NCBI RefSeq assembly: GCF_028768465.1
Contig: NZ_CP118225.1
Span: forward strand, 1,276,001 to 1,340,000
Length of the DNA: 64,000 nucleotides
Reading direction: 5' to 3'
Origin: Rhodopirellula sp. P2
Lineage (GTDB): Bacteria; Planctomycetota; Planctomycetia; Pirellulales; Pirellulaceae
This document shows, piece by piece, positions 35,030 through 43,080 of this stretch (the stretch's first letter is position 1; every line of letters starts with the position of its first letter). Made by a program: the position numbers and the translations under genes. The notes under the pieces were generated by a model. The model did not search any database, was not told where the DNA came from, and saw only the letters and a program-made list of their open reading frames with translations.

Positions 35030-36006
35030 TGGTTGGCTCCCGATGGGGTCGCGGTATTGGGGGAAGGTTCGGTGGTTGATGTGGTGTCGGCTTCCGTTTG
35101 ACGTCGGAGCGTGACGGCTTGGCCATTGGGAAGCGGTTCGCCGTTGACGACTCGCGAAATGATACGAACGGTCATCGTGTCGCGATCAACGGGGCGGACA
35201 ATGCAAGTCGCCGTGGCCTGTCCGCCATCGGCGAGCGTTTGAGTCATTTCCATTCGCCAGTGATCTTTTTCCCCTGCCCAGTGGCCGTTGCCAAAGCTGC
35301 CGTCGGCAAAGTAGGTCCAAGACTTCACACGGTTGGATTGCGGGTCGTAACCAATCATCTCGTAGCCGACGGGGGCTGCATCAGCTCCCGTTTGAAAAGT
35401 GCGACGGATGAAACGTCGCCCTGGCAAGAAATCAATGTTGCTTTGGAGGCCATTTTCAGAGTCTTCCTTCCATGTTCCAACCAACCATCCCAGCGACTCG
35501 ACAGGGTTGGCTGGTTCGATCGATGAAGGCGTGCTTTCGGTGATCGACGTGATGAGCCAATCCGCCGCCGGCTTCGCCAGAGTGATTTCGAACGAAGAGA
35601 CTTCCTGGGGAGCTTGATCCGATGTCAGCGTGGTGGTTCCACGAACGATGGCTTGGTTGGTCTCTGGTTGTTCGATGTCCTCGACGTTCGCACTCAGTTT
35701 CAGGGTGGGTTCGGTCTCGACTGCGGTTCGGATCAGGTCGATCAGCTCGGTGGCAGAGTTCGCTTTTCGCCCTGACGATGCGTCGAGGTAGCGAACGTCC
35801 GCTGCGAGGAACTGACTCAACGCTTCCAGTTTTCGATCGTTGAATGCCTCAGCGTACTGTTTCAGCCGTTCTCGGATGGGTGAGTCCGCCGTGGTGGCCT
35901 CGGCGACGGCGGGTTGGCTGTCCTGAGCAACGATCCCGGAGGCAGCGGATCCCAGGATCGCGATGCCAAGGCATGCACCAAGCAGCAGTGTGGGGCTTGA
36001 GTTCAT
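35026..36006 (-). CDS. Secreted SnoaL/ketosteroid-isomerase-like protein
   Basis: A 326-residue protein with a signal peptide (to about residue 27, GIVAQ). Residues ~43-165 match the SnoaL/NTF2-like cone fold (IRERLKQYAEAFNDRKLEAL, then FLAADVRYLDASSGRK and a TLKLSANVEDIEQ strand). A second domain from about residue 170 (VESLGWLVGTWKEDSENG) resembles DUF1579-type lipocalin-like domains found after SnoaL modules in planctomycetes. Such modules bind small hydrophobic ligands but are not always enzymes. Its stop overlaps the start of the RPG-rich gene by 4 bases, so the two products are made together. Confidence 0.75.
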   Translation of the reverse strand: MNSSPTLLLGACLGIAILGSAASGIVAQDSQPAVAEATTADSPIRERLKQYAEAFNDRKLEALSQFLAADVRYLDASSGRKANSATELIDLIRTAVETEPTLKLSANVEDIEQPETNQAIVRGTTTLTSDQAPQEVSSFEITLAKPAADWLITSITESTPSSIEPANPVESLGWLVGTWKEDSENGLQSNIDFLPGRRFIRRTFQTGADAAPVGYEMIGYDPQSNRVKSWTYFADGSFGNGHWAGEKDHWRMEMTQTLADGGQATATCIVRPVDRDTMTVRIISRVVNGEPLPNGQAVTLRRQTEADTTSTTEPSPNTATPSGANQ

Positions 36007-36278
36007 TTTGGAGTGTTCCAGCCGGCAGATGAGAAGGGAGGGGAGACCAAGTCAAACTTAGCTCACGATCGTGCTCTTCATCTTAAAGAGTCGGGACCCG
36101 AATTGCTTCCGTCGAAAACCAGATAATCCGCAGAACTTGAACTCTCGAAGGGATTTCCAGATCATTCATTTTGCAGTCTGCAGGAAGGGAGCGGCTCGGG
36201 GGTCTCAGCAACCGAAAAGGAGGGTGTGAATTGTTGAGATAGCGATGCCATTCATTCGATCGATTTCGAGGCGCCCCG

Positions 36279-37640
36279 ATGGACCGTAGCCAATCATTGC
36301 CGAGCTTTTCTGTCGGAAAGGCTGTTCTTTGTGCTGTTTTCGCGTTGGCGGGATTCGGGGCTCAGGCGTCGCATGCTCAGATGGGCGATTGTTCCGATTC
36401 GTTGGCATGCGATTCGTCAAGTTGTGATTCTTGGTTATGCGACTCGCCAGCGGGCTGTGAAGCGGCGTGCTGTGGCGAAAACTGCACCGGCAAGGGGTGC
36501 ATCTGCAGCCAGCTCCGGCAGTGCTTTGCGGAAAGCGGGATCACCTTTTCGAGCAATCTCACACAGTATTACTTTGGGACGGTCAGCGGTGGCTTGGATG
36601 AAACGAGTCGCTATGGAGGTCACGGCGACTACGTGGCCAACCTGGACCTTGGAAAGCTCGGCGTCCATGAAGGCTTGTTCCTGAAGTTGCGAGCCGAGCA
36701 CCGATTCGGGCAAACGATTGGCTCGTCAGCCGGTGTCATTTTGCCGCCGACCTTGGCCGCTGAGCTGCCCGTCGCGGACAGCGAGAGTTTGTATCTGACC
36801 AATGTGTTGTTCACTCAGTTTTTGTCCGAGCGTTTCGCGGTCTACGCTGGCAAACTGGACACGTTGGATGGTGACACCAATGCTTACGCGAGTGGTCGTG
36901 GCATCACGCAGTTTTCCAATGTGGCGTTCATCGCCAACCCGATCGTGTTGCGATCGGTTCCTTACTCGTCGCTCGGGTGTGGATTCATTGTCTTGGGCGA
37001 TGATGGCGCACCCGCCTTCAACTTCTTGGTGATGAATCCAACCGACACCGCCGATTCAGACGGCTTTGATGAGTTGTTTGCTGACGGGGTGGTGGTCTCG
37101 GCAGAAATGAGAATGGCGACGGATTGGCTGGGGACGCCTGGTCATCAATTGGTCGGTGCCTCTTGGAGCAGCCGCGATTATGTTTCGTTGGGACAGGACC
37201 CTCGGGTCATCCTTCCCAACGTGCCGATCAACCGTGCTTCGGATTCCTGGTCGGTGTACTGGAACACAGATCAAGCCTTGTGGGTTGACCCGTGTGACTC
37301 GACACGTCACTGGGGATACTTCGCTCGGGCTGGGATCGCCGACAGTGATACCAACCCGATCAGCTATCTGCTCAGCGCTGGTTTGGGCGGGGCAAGTCCA
37401 GTTCGCGATGGGGACACGTTTGGCGTGGGGTACTACTACAGCGGAACGAGCGACGAGATCGGGCCGTTGCTGGTCGGAGCCTTGGGGCCCATTGGTGACT
37501 CGCAGGGCGTGGAGGTCTTCTATCGGACTCAGTTGACCAAATCGATTTCGATGACACCTGACTTTCAGTGGATCGATCAAGCTCGTGAGCAAGTCGCTGA
37601 TGCGTACTTGTTGGGTTTGCGGATGAACGTGGCGTTCTGA
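36279..37640 (+). CDS. OprB-like carbohydrate-selective porin with Cys-rich N-terminus
   Basis: A 453-residue protein starting at ATG 36279, with GAGG 8 bases upstream. After a signal peptide ending near SHAQ, a short segment (about residues 35-85) packs about 13 cysteines, many as CDS repeats (GDCSDSLACDSSSCDSWLCD, then CGENCTGKGC). The rest is a beta-barrel of the OprB family (ESGITFSSNLTQYYFGTVSG; FAVYAGKLDTLDGDTNAYAS; terminal MNVAF ending in Phe, as outer-membrane proteins do). OprB porins let sugars diffuse across the outer membrane. The Cys-rich part could be a disulfide-bonded periplasmic plug or an anchor. The next gene is convergent. Confidence 0.85.
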   Translation: MDRSQSLPSFSVGKAVLCAVFALAGFGAQASHAQMGDCSDSLACDSSSCDSWLCDSPAGCEAACCGENCTGKGCICSQLRQCFAESGITFSSNLTQYYFGTVSGGLDETSRYGGHGDYVANLDLGKLGVHEGLFLKLRAEHRFGQTIGSSAGVILPPTLAAELPVADSESLYLTNVLFTQFLSERFAVYAGKLDTLDGDTNAYASGRGITQFSNVAFIANPIVLRSVPYSSLGCGFIVLGDDGAPAFNFLVMNPTDTADSDGFDELFADGVVVSAEMRMATDWLGTPGHQLVGASWSSRDYVSLGQDPRVILPNVPINRASDSWSVYWNTDQALWVDPCDSTRHWGYFARAGIADSDTNPISYLLSAGLGGASPVRDGDTFGVGYYYSGTSDEIGPLLVGALGPIGDSQGVEVFYRTQLTKSISMTPDFQWIDQAREQVADAYLLGLRMNVAF

Positions 37641-37667
37641 GAAAGAGGGAGCCGTTTCCGGCTTCGA

Positions 37668-38996
37668 TCAGGCGACCGGGTTCAGAGGTGGCAGGCATTC
37701 CTCGGAAGCGTGCTGTCGAGGTCCCCGTTGTTGCACGTGTTGCTGGAACGCTTGCCGCAATGTTTCGCCTTGCCAGTTCGAAACGGTTTGTGCTTGGACC
37801 GCCGCAGTCGGCTCGTTCGAAGAAGCTTGCCCGTAGAGCAATCGATGCAGGTCCAGGACTGTCGAACGCAATTCGTTTGAGAATGTTTCGTCTTCTGGTT
37901 GTGTGTTGAGCCACTGGTTCCAGGCGGTTTCAGCCGCGCGGGCATCGCTTGCACGACAAGCCCGGATGAGTTTGCGAGCCGCGACACGGTCGGCCGGGGT
38001 GAGTCGACGCTTGATCGACCGAAACCAAGCTGCGATTCGGTTGAATTGCGTTGCGATCAGGATGGCCAGCACGCCGATGATCGCGATCGCCCATGCGACC
38101 GGTTGCCAGTTGGGTTCCGTCACCGTCGCGAGTTGAGGCTGAGGAGCGGCAGCGACATCGAAAGTGGCCTCGGGCAAGATTTGCGAGCCATAGGATTCGT
38201 CGTCCGGGTTCCACCACACATATCGAATGGCAGGCAGAGTGAGTTTTCCGGAACCTTTGAATTGATACGTCACCGTGTCACGTCGTTCGCCCGAGAACTC
38301 ACCCCGTTCGGTGTGGTCGGTCACTTGCGGTGACTTGACGTAGGCCTGGATGCCATCGGGAACCGTTGCCGGTGGTGGAGCGAGCACCATGCCCGAAATT
38401 TGGTCGGCCGTTTGGGTGATGGTCCGGTGGATCACGTCCCCTTGCTTGGCTTTGCCCGGCGGCGGATCCCAGGTTTCTTGGACGTCGATCTTGTCGACCG
38501 TCACCACGAAGACCTGGGGGTCGTAGTCAGGCGGGGCTTGGATCTCGACGGTGACTTCGGGGGTTCGCTGGGTGTGGTCGGTGGCCGGTCCCGTGAACCC
38601 CTCTCGGTTGGCGTAGCGGACTTCGAACGCAGGGATTTTGACGGTGCCGAAGGCTTGAGAGTACAACGCGAATTCGTGAGTTTGGATGAACCAGGAATCG
38701 TCGCCGACATCTTCGGAGGACACCACGGGCGTTCCGACTTGCAGGATCACGGTGCGGGGAATCTGTGGCAGCGAGAACGACGTCGCCCCCACAAACGATC
38801 CGGGGGCTCGGACTTTGACGAAGAAGGGCAGACGTTGTCCCACCCAGGCTTTGGGCGTGGGGACTTCGATCGTGACCGGCTTTGGCGGTTCATCAGCTGC
38901 AATGGCAGGGGCATCCAGTGCAAGTGCCCATGCCAGGGTGATCACCAGGACATGCAGTGGGACTGCACGAAAAGCAGGTTGCGAATGAAGAGTCAT
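37668..38996 (-). CDS. BatD-like protein (oxygen-tolerance family)
   Basis: A 442-residue protein with an N-terminal signal (about residues 8-33), a beta-rich periplasmic domain characteristic of BatD (VEVPTPKAWVGQRLPFFVKV; GPATDHTQRTPEVTVEIQAP), a membrane helix near residue 300 (WQPVAWAIAIIGVLAILIAT), and a cytoplasmic tail. BatD proteins are accessory components of the MoxR/Bat systems, first linked to aerotolerance in Bacteroides and probably involved in periplasmic chaperoning or metal insertion. It is the last gene of the operon; its start overlaps the TPR gene stop by 4 bases. Confidence 0.85.
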   Translation of the reverse strand: MTLHSQPAFRAVPLHVLVITLAWALALDAPAIAADEPPKPVTIEVPTPKAWVGQRLPFFVKVRAPGSFVGATSFSLPQIPRTVILQVGTPVVSSEDVGDDSWFIQTHEFALYSQAFGTVKIPAFEVRYANREGFTGPATDHTQRTPEVTVEIQAPPDYDPQVFVVTVDKIDVQETWDPPPGKAKQGDVIHRTITQTADQISGMVLAPPPATVPDGIQAYVKSPQVTDHTERGEFSGERRDTVTYQFKGSGKLTLPAIRYVWWNPDDESYGSQILPEATFDVAAAPQPQLATVTEPNWQPVAWAIAIIGVLAILIATQFNRIAAWFRSIKRRLTPADRVAARKLIRACRASDARAAETAWNQWLNTQPEDETFSNELRSTVLDLHRLLYGQASSNEPTAAVQAQTVSNWQGETLRQAFQQHVQQRGPRQHASEECLPPLNPVA

Positions 38997-39622
38997 TGAG
39001 ATTCTCCTTCGCTAGGTTTTGTTTCGGCCGGTTCGTCTTTCGCATCATTTTCGCGATTGGCCATTTGGTAGCGGAACTTCGATTTCAAGAAATCAGCGGG
39101 TTTGGTTTGCACCTGCCGCAACCAGACCGCTTGCACGGAGGCGTCGTTGACGGCTTGTTCCGCGGTGATGTCAGTGTCCTGCCCTTCGTCTTGTTTCTTC
39201 TTGTCTTTGTCAAACACGATTTCATCGGCTCCCAGGCGTTGGTCACCGGCGTCCCCACCTTTGGCCTCGGTCGCTTTTTTGCGAGCCTTCGCGAGGTCCA
39301 GATTCTGTTGGGCTTCCGTCCAATCCGGACGTTGCTTCAACGCGTCCTCATAGCTGGCAATCGCTTGGTCGTATTTGCCCTGCATCAGCCAGCAGTTGCC
39401 CAGGTTGAAGCTGGCTGGTGGACCGGTTGTTCGCGAAAAGGATTTTGCCGCCTCGGCAAATTCGCCAGCGCGATACCACGCGACGCCTTGCCACATCGGA
39501 TCGTCAAAGGCGTTGGCTGCCTCGGTGTATTGTTCTTGTTGCATCCATCGCTGCCCGAGTTGGTCTGGTGTCCACCACCAAGTTGACCAACCGATCACGC
39601 CTAGAATCAGCCAAGTTTTCAT
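38993..39622 (-). CDS. TPR protein of the Bat operon (BatC/BatE-like)
   Basis: A 209-residue protein with one N-terminal hydrophobic segment (MKTWLILGVIGWSTWWW), two to three tetratricopeptide repeats (about residues 30-110: QEQYTEAANAFDDP, AGEFAEAAKSFSRT, QGKYDQAIASYEDALKQRPD), and a charged tail. This is the composition of the TPR subunits BatC/BatE of Bat operons, which scaffold the VWA proteins at the inner membrane. The stop/start overlap with the upstream VWA gene is TGATG and with BatD it is ATGA, so the three are translated as a unit. Confidence 0.82.
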   Translation of the reverse strand: MKTWLILGVIGWSTWWWTPDQLGQRWMQQEQYTEAANAFDDPMWQGVAWYRAGEFAEAAKSFSRTTGPPASFNLGNCWLMQGKYDQAIASYEDALKQRPDWTEAQQNLDLAKARKKATEAKGGDAGDQRLGADEIVFDKDKKKQDEGQDTDITAEQAVNDASVQAVWLRQVQTKPADFLKSKFRYQMANRENDAKDEPAETKPSEGESQ

Positions 39623-40575
39623 CAGGAGGCGTCCTCGTTGGAGGTGCGTTCACGGCGGAAGGACCAAGCCACCATGACGGCGAGCAAGGGCGAAAGCCAA
39701 TAGCCCGACTCTTGCCAGCGATCGCTTTGGCCCGCGAGGCCGGAAGACGCGCGACGCTCTGCGTATTGCACGATGGACTGAATGTCTTGATCATCGATTG
39801 TCAGCGGAATTCGCTTGCCGCCCAATGCTTTCGCGATGGCCTGCAGGGATTCCGTTTCTTGAGATTCCTCGGGCAGCAAACTCAGGATTTCGATTGGCGG
39901 AGATCCGATCGCTTGATACGCCATGGCGACTTGCTGAGGATCCAGGCTGGCTTGATTGGCGATGATCAACAGCGTCGCGCCGCCCTCGCTGCGGTGGAGC
40001 AAGCGGCCGGCTTCGGCGATCGCTTGATCGAGTGCATCGCCCGCGACGGGCATGATCGCGGGGCTGATTTCCGCGGCCATGTCAGCCACCACCGAGGTGT
40101 CTTCGGTGGGCGGCAAGACCGTGTGGGCCGATCCTGAATAGGTGATCAAACCCAGCGGGGCACCTGGACGGGCTTGGGCCAAGTCGGCGATTTTCAAGGC
40201 GGCTCGTTGCAGAGGCGTGGTGGTCAAGGCAGCCGACGCCATCGTTTCGTCGGCTTTCATCAAGATGATCAGCGGCTGAGCGTCCTGGGCGAATGGGTTG
40301 GCTTCCACTCGCCAAGTGGGACCCGCGATCGCGACGACGCAGGCGATCCATCCCGCCAGCAACCACGTGATCGATGGGAGGCGTTGCCACCAGTGTTTGG
40401 ATGGCGGTCCGTTTTGGTGCGCCAAGGCGTCCAGCAAATCCGAATCGATTTGGTTCCGCCAACCCCGGAGCGGATCGCGACTGCGATTCCACGACCATGC
40501 CAAGCCGATTGCGATGGGAATGAGCAGCAGGCAAGCCGGACGGATGAAGTGAAACGCGTTCCAGGCATCGATCAT
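39622..40575 (-). CDS. VWA-domain protein 2 of the Bat operon, MIDAS degenerate
   Basis: A 317-residue membrane protein (helices near residues 10-30 and 60-78, and one at the C-terminus) with a VWA fold between them. The metal-binding MIDAS motif should read DxSxS after the first strand, but here the strand LIILMKADETMASAAL carries ADETM, so the two serines are lost. The later strands (PLGLITYSGSAHTVLPPTED) keep the fold. In BatA/BatB pairs both members usually keep MIDAS, so this subunit may have become structural. It overlaps the upstream VWA gene by 4 bases. Confidence 0.8.
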   Translation of the reverse strand: MIDAWNAFHFIRPACLLLIPIAIGLAWSWNRSRDPLRGWRNQIDSDLLDALAHQNGPPSKHWWQRLPSITWLLAGWIACVVAIAGPTWRVEANPFAQDAQPLIILMKADETMASAALTTTPLQRAALKIADLAQARPGAPLGLITYSGSAHTVLPPTEDTSVVADMAAEISPAIMPVAGDALDQAIAEAGRLLHRSEGGATLLIIANQASLDPQQVAMAYQAIGSPPIEILSLLPEESQETESLQAIAKALGGKRIPLTIDDQDIQSIVQYAERRASSGLAGQSDRWQESGYWLSPLLAVMVAWSFRRERTSNEDAS

Positions 40576-41609
40576 GCCGCCACCTCCATCTCGCCGGTGA
40601 TTGGATTGACGTGGATTCGTCGGTCTTGTTCAGCGGGAGTCGTGTGACGTCGGCCTCGCCAAGTCGCGATGGCTTTGGAAAACATCGACAGCAGCAAGGC
40701 GATCAGAAGCGGCCAGTAGTAAATGTCGGTGCGAGGACGGTGGCTGATGGTTTCGATGATCTTCGTTTCGATTTTGTCGAGTTCGTCGTAGATGCCCGCC
40801 AGGTGTTCGCGATCGGCGGCGAAGAAGTACTTGCCGCCCGCTTCCGAAGCGACGTCTTTGAGACTTTGTTCATCGAGTTTGTCTTCGCCAACCGTCGTCG
40901 GGTCGCCAATCGCGACGGTGTAGATCTTGATGTCTCGCTGAGCTGCGACGCGAGCGGCTTCGACCGGAGGAAGTTTGCTTTTGGTGTCATTGCCGTCGGT
41001 CAAGGCGATGATGGTTTTGGCCCGCTTGGCATTTTCGTCGAACAAATTGACGCCCAGTCCGATCGCATCACCAAACGCGGTTCGTGGGCCAGCCATGCCA
41101 ACCTCGCATTCTTCGAGCAGTTCTTGGGAAAGCTCCAAGTCGGTCGTGAACGGGGCTTGCAGGTAAGCGGCATCGCCAAAGACGACCAATCCGACTCGGT
41201 CGCCTTTGCGTTTCGCGAGGAAACCATCCAGGACCTCTTTGACCGCATCGAGCCGCGAGACCTTTTTGCCAGCGTCATTCTGGAAGTCTTCTTGTGCCAT
41301 TGAGCCCGATAAATCAACGAGCAGCAACAGGTCACGTGTGGGAATCTCTTTTGTGATGGGAGGTTCCAGCCATTGAGGTCTCGCAACCGCAGTCAACACG
41401 CAAACCCAAATGGCAGCAGCCAACACACGTCGAGGCCAGCTTGGCGGCTGGGGGCTGCCCGAATGTTTGCCGCCCAAGACTTGTTGCAAGCGATCACCAA
41501 AGGGAACTTGAACGGAGACTTGGTGGCGCTGTTTGGGTGGCAAGATCAGTCGCAACAACCAAGGCAGCGGCAGCAACAGGAAGCACCAGGCGTAAGCGAA
41601 GGTCAACAT
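40572..41609 (-). CDS. VWA-domain protein 1 of the Bat operon (BatA-like), MIDAS intact
   Basis: A 345-residue protein from ATG 41609, chosen because a hydrophobic segment (MLTFAYAWCFLLLPLPWLL) follows at once and because this gives a 7-base overlap with the DUF4381 gene. The VWA fold has a complete MIDAS, LLLVDLSGSMAQEDF near residue 95, with TDGNDTKSK later (about residue 205). Membrane helices lie at both ends (residues 4-22 and about 310-325), which places the VWA domain in the periplasm. It is the metal-binding partner of the Bat complex. Confidence 0.88.
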   Translation of the reverse strand: MLTFAYAWCFLLLPLPWLLRLILPPKQRHQVSVQVPFGDRLQQVLGGKHSGSPQPPSWPRRVLAAAIWVCVLTAVARPQWLEPPITKEIPTRDLLLLVDLSGSMAQEDFQNDAGKKVSRLDAVKEVLDGFLAKRKGDRVGLVVFGDAAYLQAPFTTDLELSQELLEECEVGMAGPRTAFGDAIGLGVNLFDENAKRAKTIIALTDGNDTKSKLPPVEAARVAAQRDIKIYTVAIGDPTTVGEDKLDEQSLKDVASEAGGKYFFAADREHLAGIYDELDKIETKIIETISHRPRTDIYYWPLLIALLLSMFSKAIATWRGRRHTTPAEQDRRIHVNPITGEMEVAA

Positions 41610-42118
41610 GCTCGCTCCTCGCTGGTGGTGTTGGAGTTGACGGTTCTGGACGTGGTGGATGAGTGCTGGGCAATCCAAGCGGCGGCGAACGTTCGCAGTT
41701 CAGCGAGCGATTCTTCGTTGGCATGGTCGCGATAGGCTGCGGTTGCCAACTGTTCATGAACGGTTGGCGAAAGCGATGCAGAGGGCTGATGGGGGAATTG
41801 TTGCGACAACCATTCGGGCCAGCGGTCGCCGGTCAGCGTCGCCAGTTCCGATCGCGGTGTGGTGGTCAATGCGGTGCGGCGGAGCAGTTCGGAGATGGCG
41901 GAAACCGTGTTCGCCGATTTCAGTTCGTGGATCGCTTCGCGGCGGTAAGCGTTCGCTTTCCAAGCCCGCCAGTTTTTCCAAGCCAACCAAACGCAGGTCG
42001 CCAGCAATCCGGCGATCAGCACATACCATCCCGGCGCGAGTGGCCACCAGGAAACGGGAGCGGGCACGACAATGTCGTTCAGCCGGTCGAGGCTGGTTGG
42101 GTCGCTGGCCTTCATCAT
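41603..42118 (-). CDS. DUF4381 membrane protein of the Bat operon
   Basis: A 171-residue protein beginning MMKASDPTSLDRLNDIVVPA; the short proline-rich opening and the single transmembrane helix that follows (VSWWPLAPGWYVLIAGLLAT, about residues 22-45) are the DUF4381 pattern. The rest is a soluble helical domain with EAIHELKSANTVSAISELLRRTAL. DUF4381 genes occur almost only between DUF58 and VWA genes in MoxR operons and probably encode an assembly subunit. Translation is coupled to the DUF58 gene by an ATGA overlap. Confidence 0.85.
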   Translation of the reverse strand: MMKASDPTSLDRLNDIVVPAPVSWWPLAPGWYVLIAGLLATCVWLAWKNWRAWKANAYRREAIHELKSANTVSAISELLRRTALTTTPRSELATLTGDRWPEWLSQQFPHQPSASLSPTVHEQLATAAYRDHANEESLAELRTFAAAWIAQHSSTTSRTVNSNTTSEERAC

Positions 42119-43038
42119 GCGGTGTTCCCAAAGAGAACCCGGATTTGTTCCGCAACGGGCTTGGCCGTGGAAAGCGGCATCAGAGGAATGCGCAAAGATC
42201 GAAAGACACTTCGCCAGTGCGAAAGGAGTTGGCCAAACGCGGCTTGGAAATCTTCAGGAAAGGATGCGTGGTCGGGGATTTCCCAGGTTCTTCCAGCGTG
42301 GCTGGCCAGCATGCCGGGGGCACCGCTCAGTCGAATTCCAAGCGGATCGTAGACCGCCGTCACAAGCACATCGTTGTGCGCAGCGATTCGAGTCACGAGG
42401 CGGCTGGTTTCTTCATCGGCTCCATCGAGGTCGCTGACCAAGATCACCAGATGATCGTGCCGAGCGATTCGCGACGCGTTCTCAAGAACCTGGTTCAACG
42501 TGATTGGTGAAGCAGGCGGCGGTCGCGAAGCCGATGGCTCAGCGAGGTTCTGGTTCAGTCGAACGATTTGATGCAGCAGGTGCAGGACTCGCGTTTGGCT
42601 GCGGTGAGGGCGGACTTCCGCGATTTCGGTTTCGTTGAACACCAGCCCGCCGACTCGGTCGCCGCTGGCAAGCGAACGCCAGGCACCCATCGCGGCCAGT
42701 TCCGCCGCCGCGACGGATTTCATCGCTCGTTGGCTTCCAAAGAACATCGGCGTGCGTTGATCGACCAGCATCAAAACCGGACGTTCACGTTCTTCGCTGT
42801 AGACACGGATGTGGGGTGATCGCAGACGAGCGGTTGCCTTCCAGTCCATTTGGCGAATGTCATCGCCCTGCCGGTACTGGCGAAGTTCCTCAAAGGACAG
42901 TCCACGACCACGAAGACGCGATGCATGGCGTCCTGCTAGCAGCGATCCAACCGGTTGGCGAGGCAGAAGCGAGAACCCGCGCGCATCCGCTTTGCATTGC
43001 AGCAGATCTTGAAACGTGACGGTGACTCGGGCGGGCAT
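42115..43038 (-). CDS. DUF58 protein of the MoxR/Bat operon
   Basis: A 307-residue soluble protein starting at ATG 43038 (an upstream TTG in the same frame is less likely). The DUF58 signature is clear: SLLAGRHASRLRGRGLSFEE, then LRQYRQGDDIRQMDWKATAR, with conserved R-G-x-x-F-x-E-x-R and D-x-R-x-I-D/M-W. The second half adopts a VWA-like fold (RPVLMLVDQRTPMFF). DUF58 proteins work next to MoxR ATPases and are thought to bridge the ATPase and the membrane VWA proteins. It starts 42 bases after the MoxR stop. Confidence 0.88.
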   Translation of the reverse strand: MPARVTVTFQDLLQCKADARGFSLLPRQPVGSLLAGRHASRLRGRGLSFEELRQYRQGDDIRQMDWKATARLRSPHIRVYSEERERPVLMLVDQRTPMFFGSQRAMKSVAAAELAAMGAWRSLASGDRVGGLVFNETEIAEVRPHRSQTRVLHLLHQIVRLNQNLAEPSASRPPPASPITLNQVLENASRIARHDHLVILVSDLDGADEETSRLVTRIAAHNDVLVTAVYDPLGIRLSGAPGMLASHAGRTWEIPDHASFPEDFQAAFGQLLSHWRSVFRSLRIPLMPLSTAKPVAEQIRVLFGNTA

Positions 43039-43080
43039 GGGCAGCCTTCGTTCAAAGCGGGCATTCGAAAGCAAACTCGA

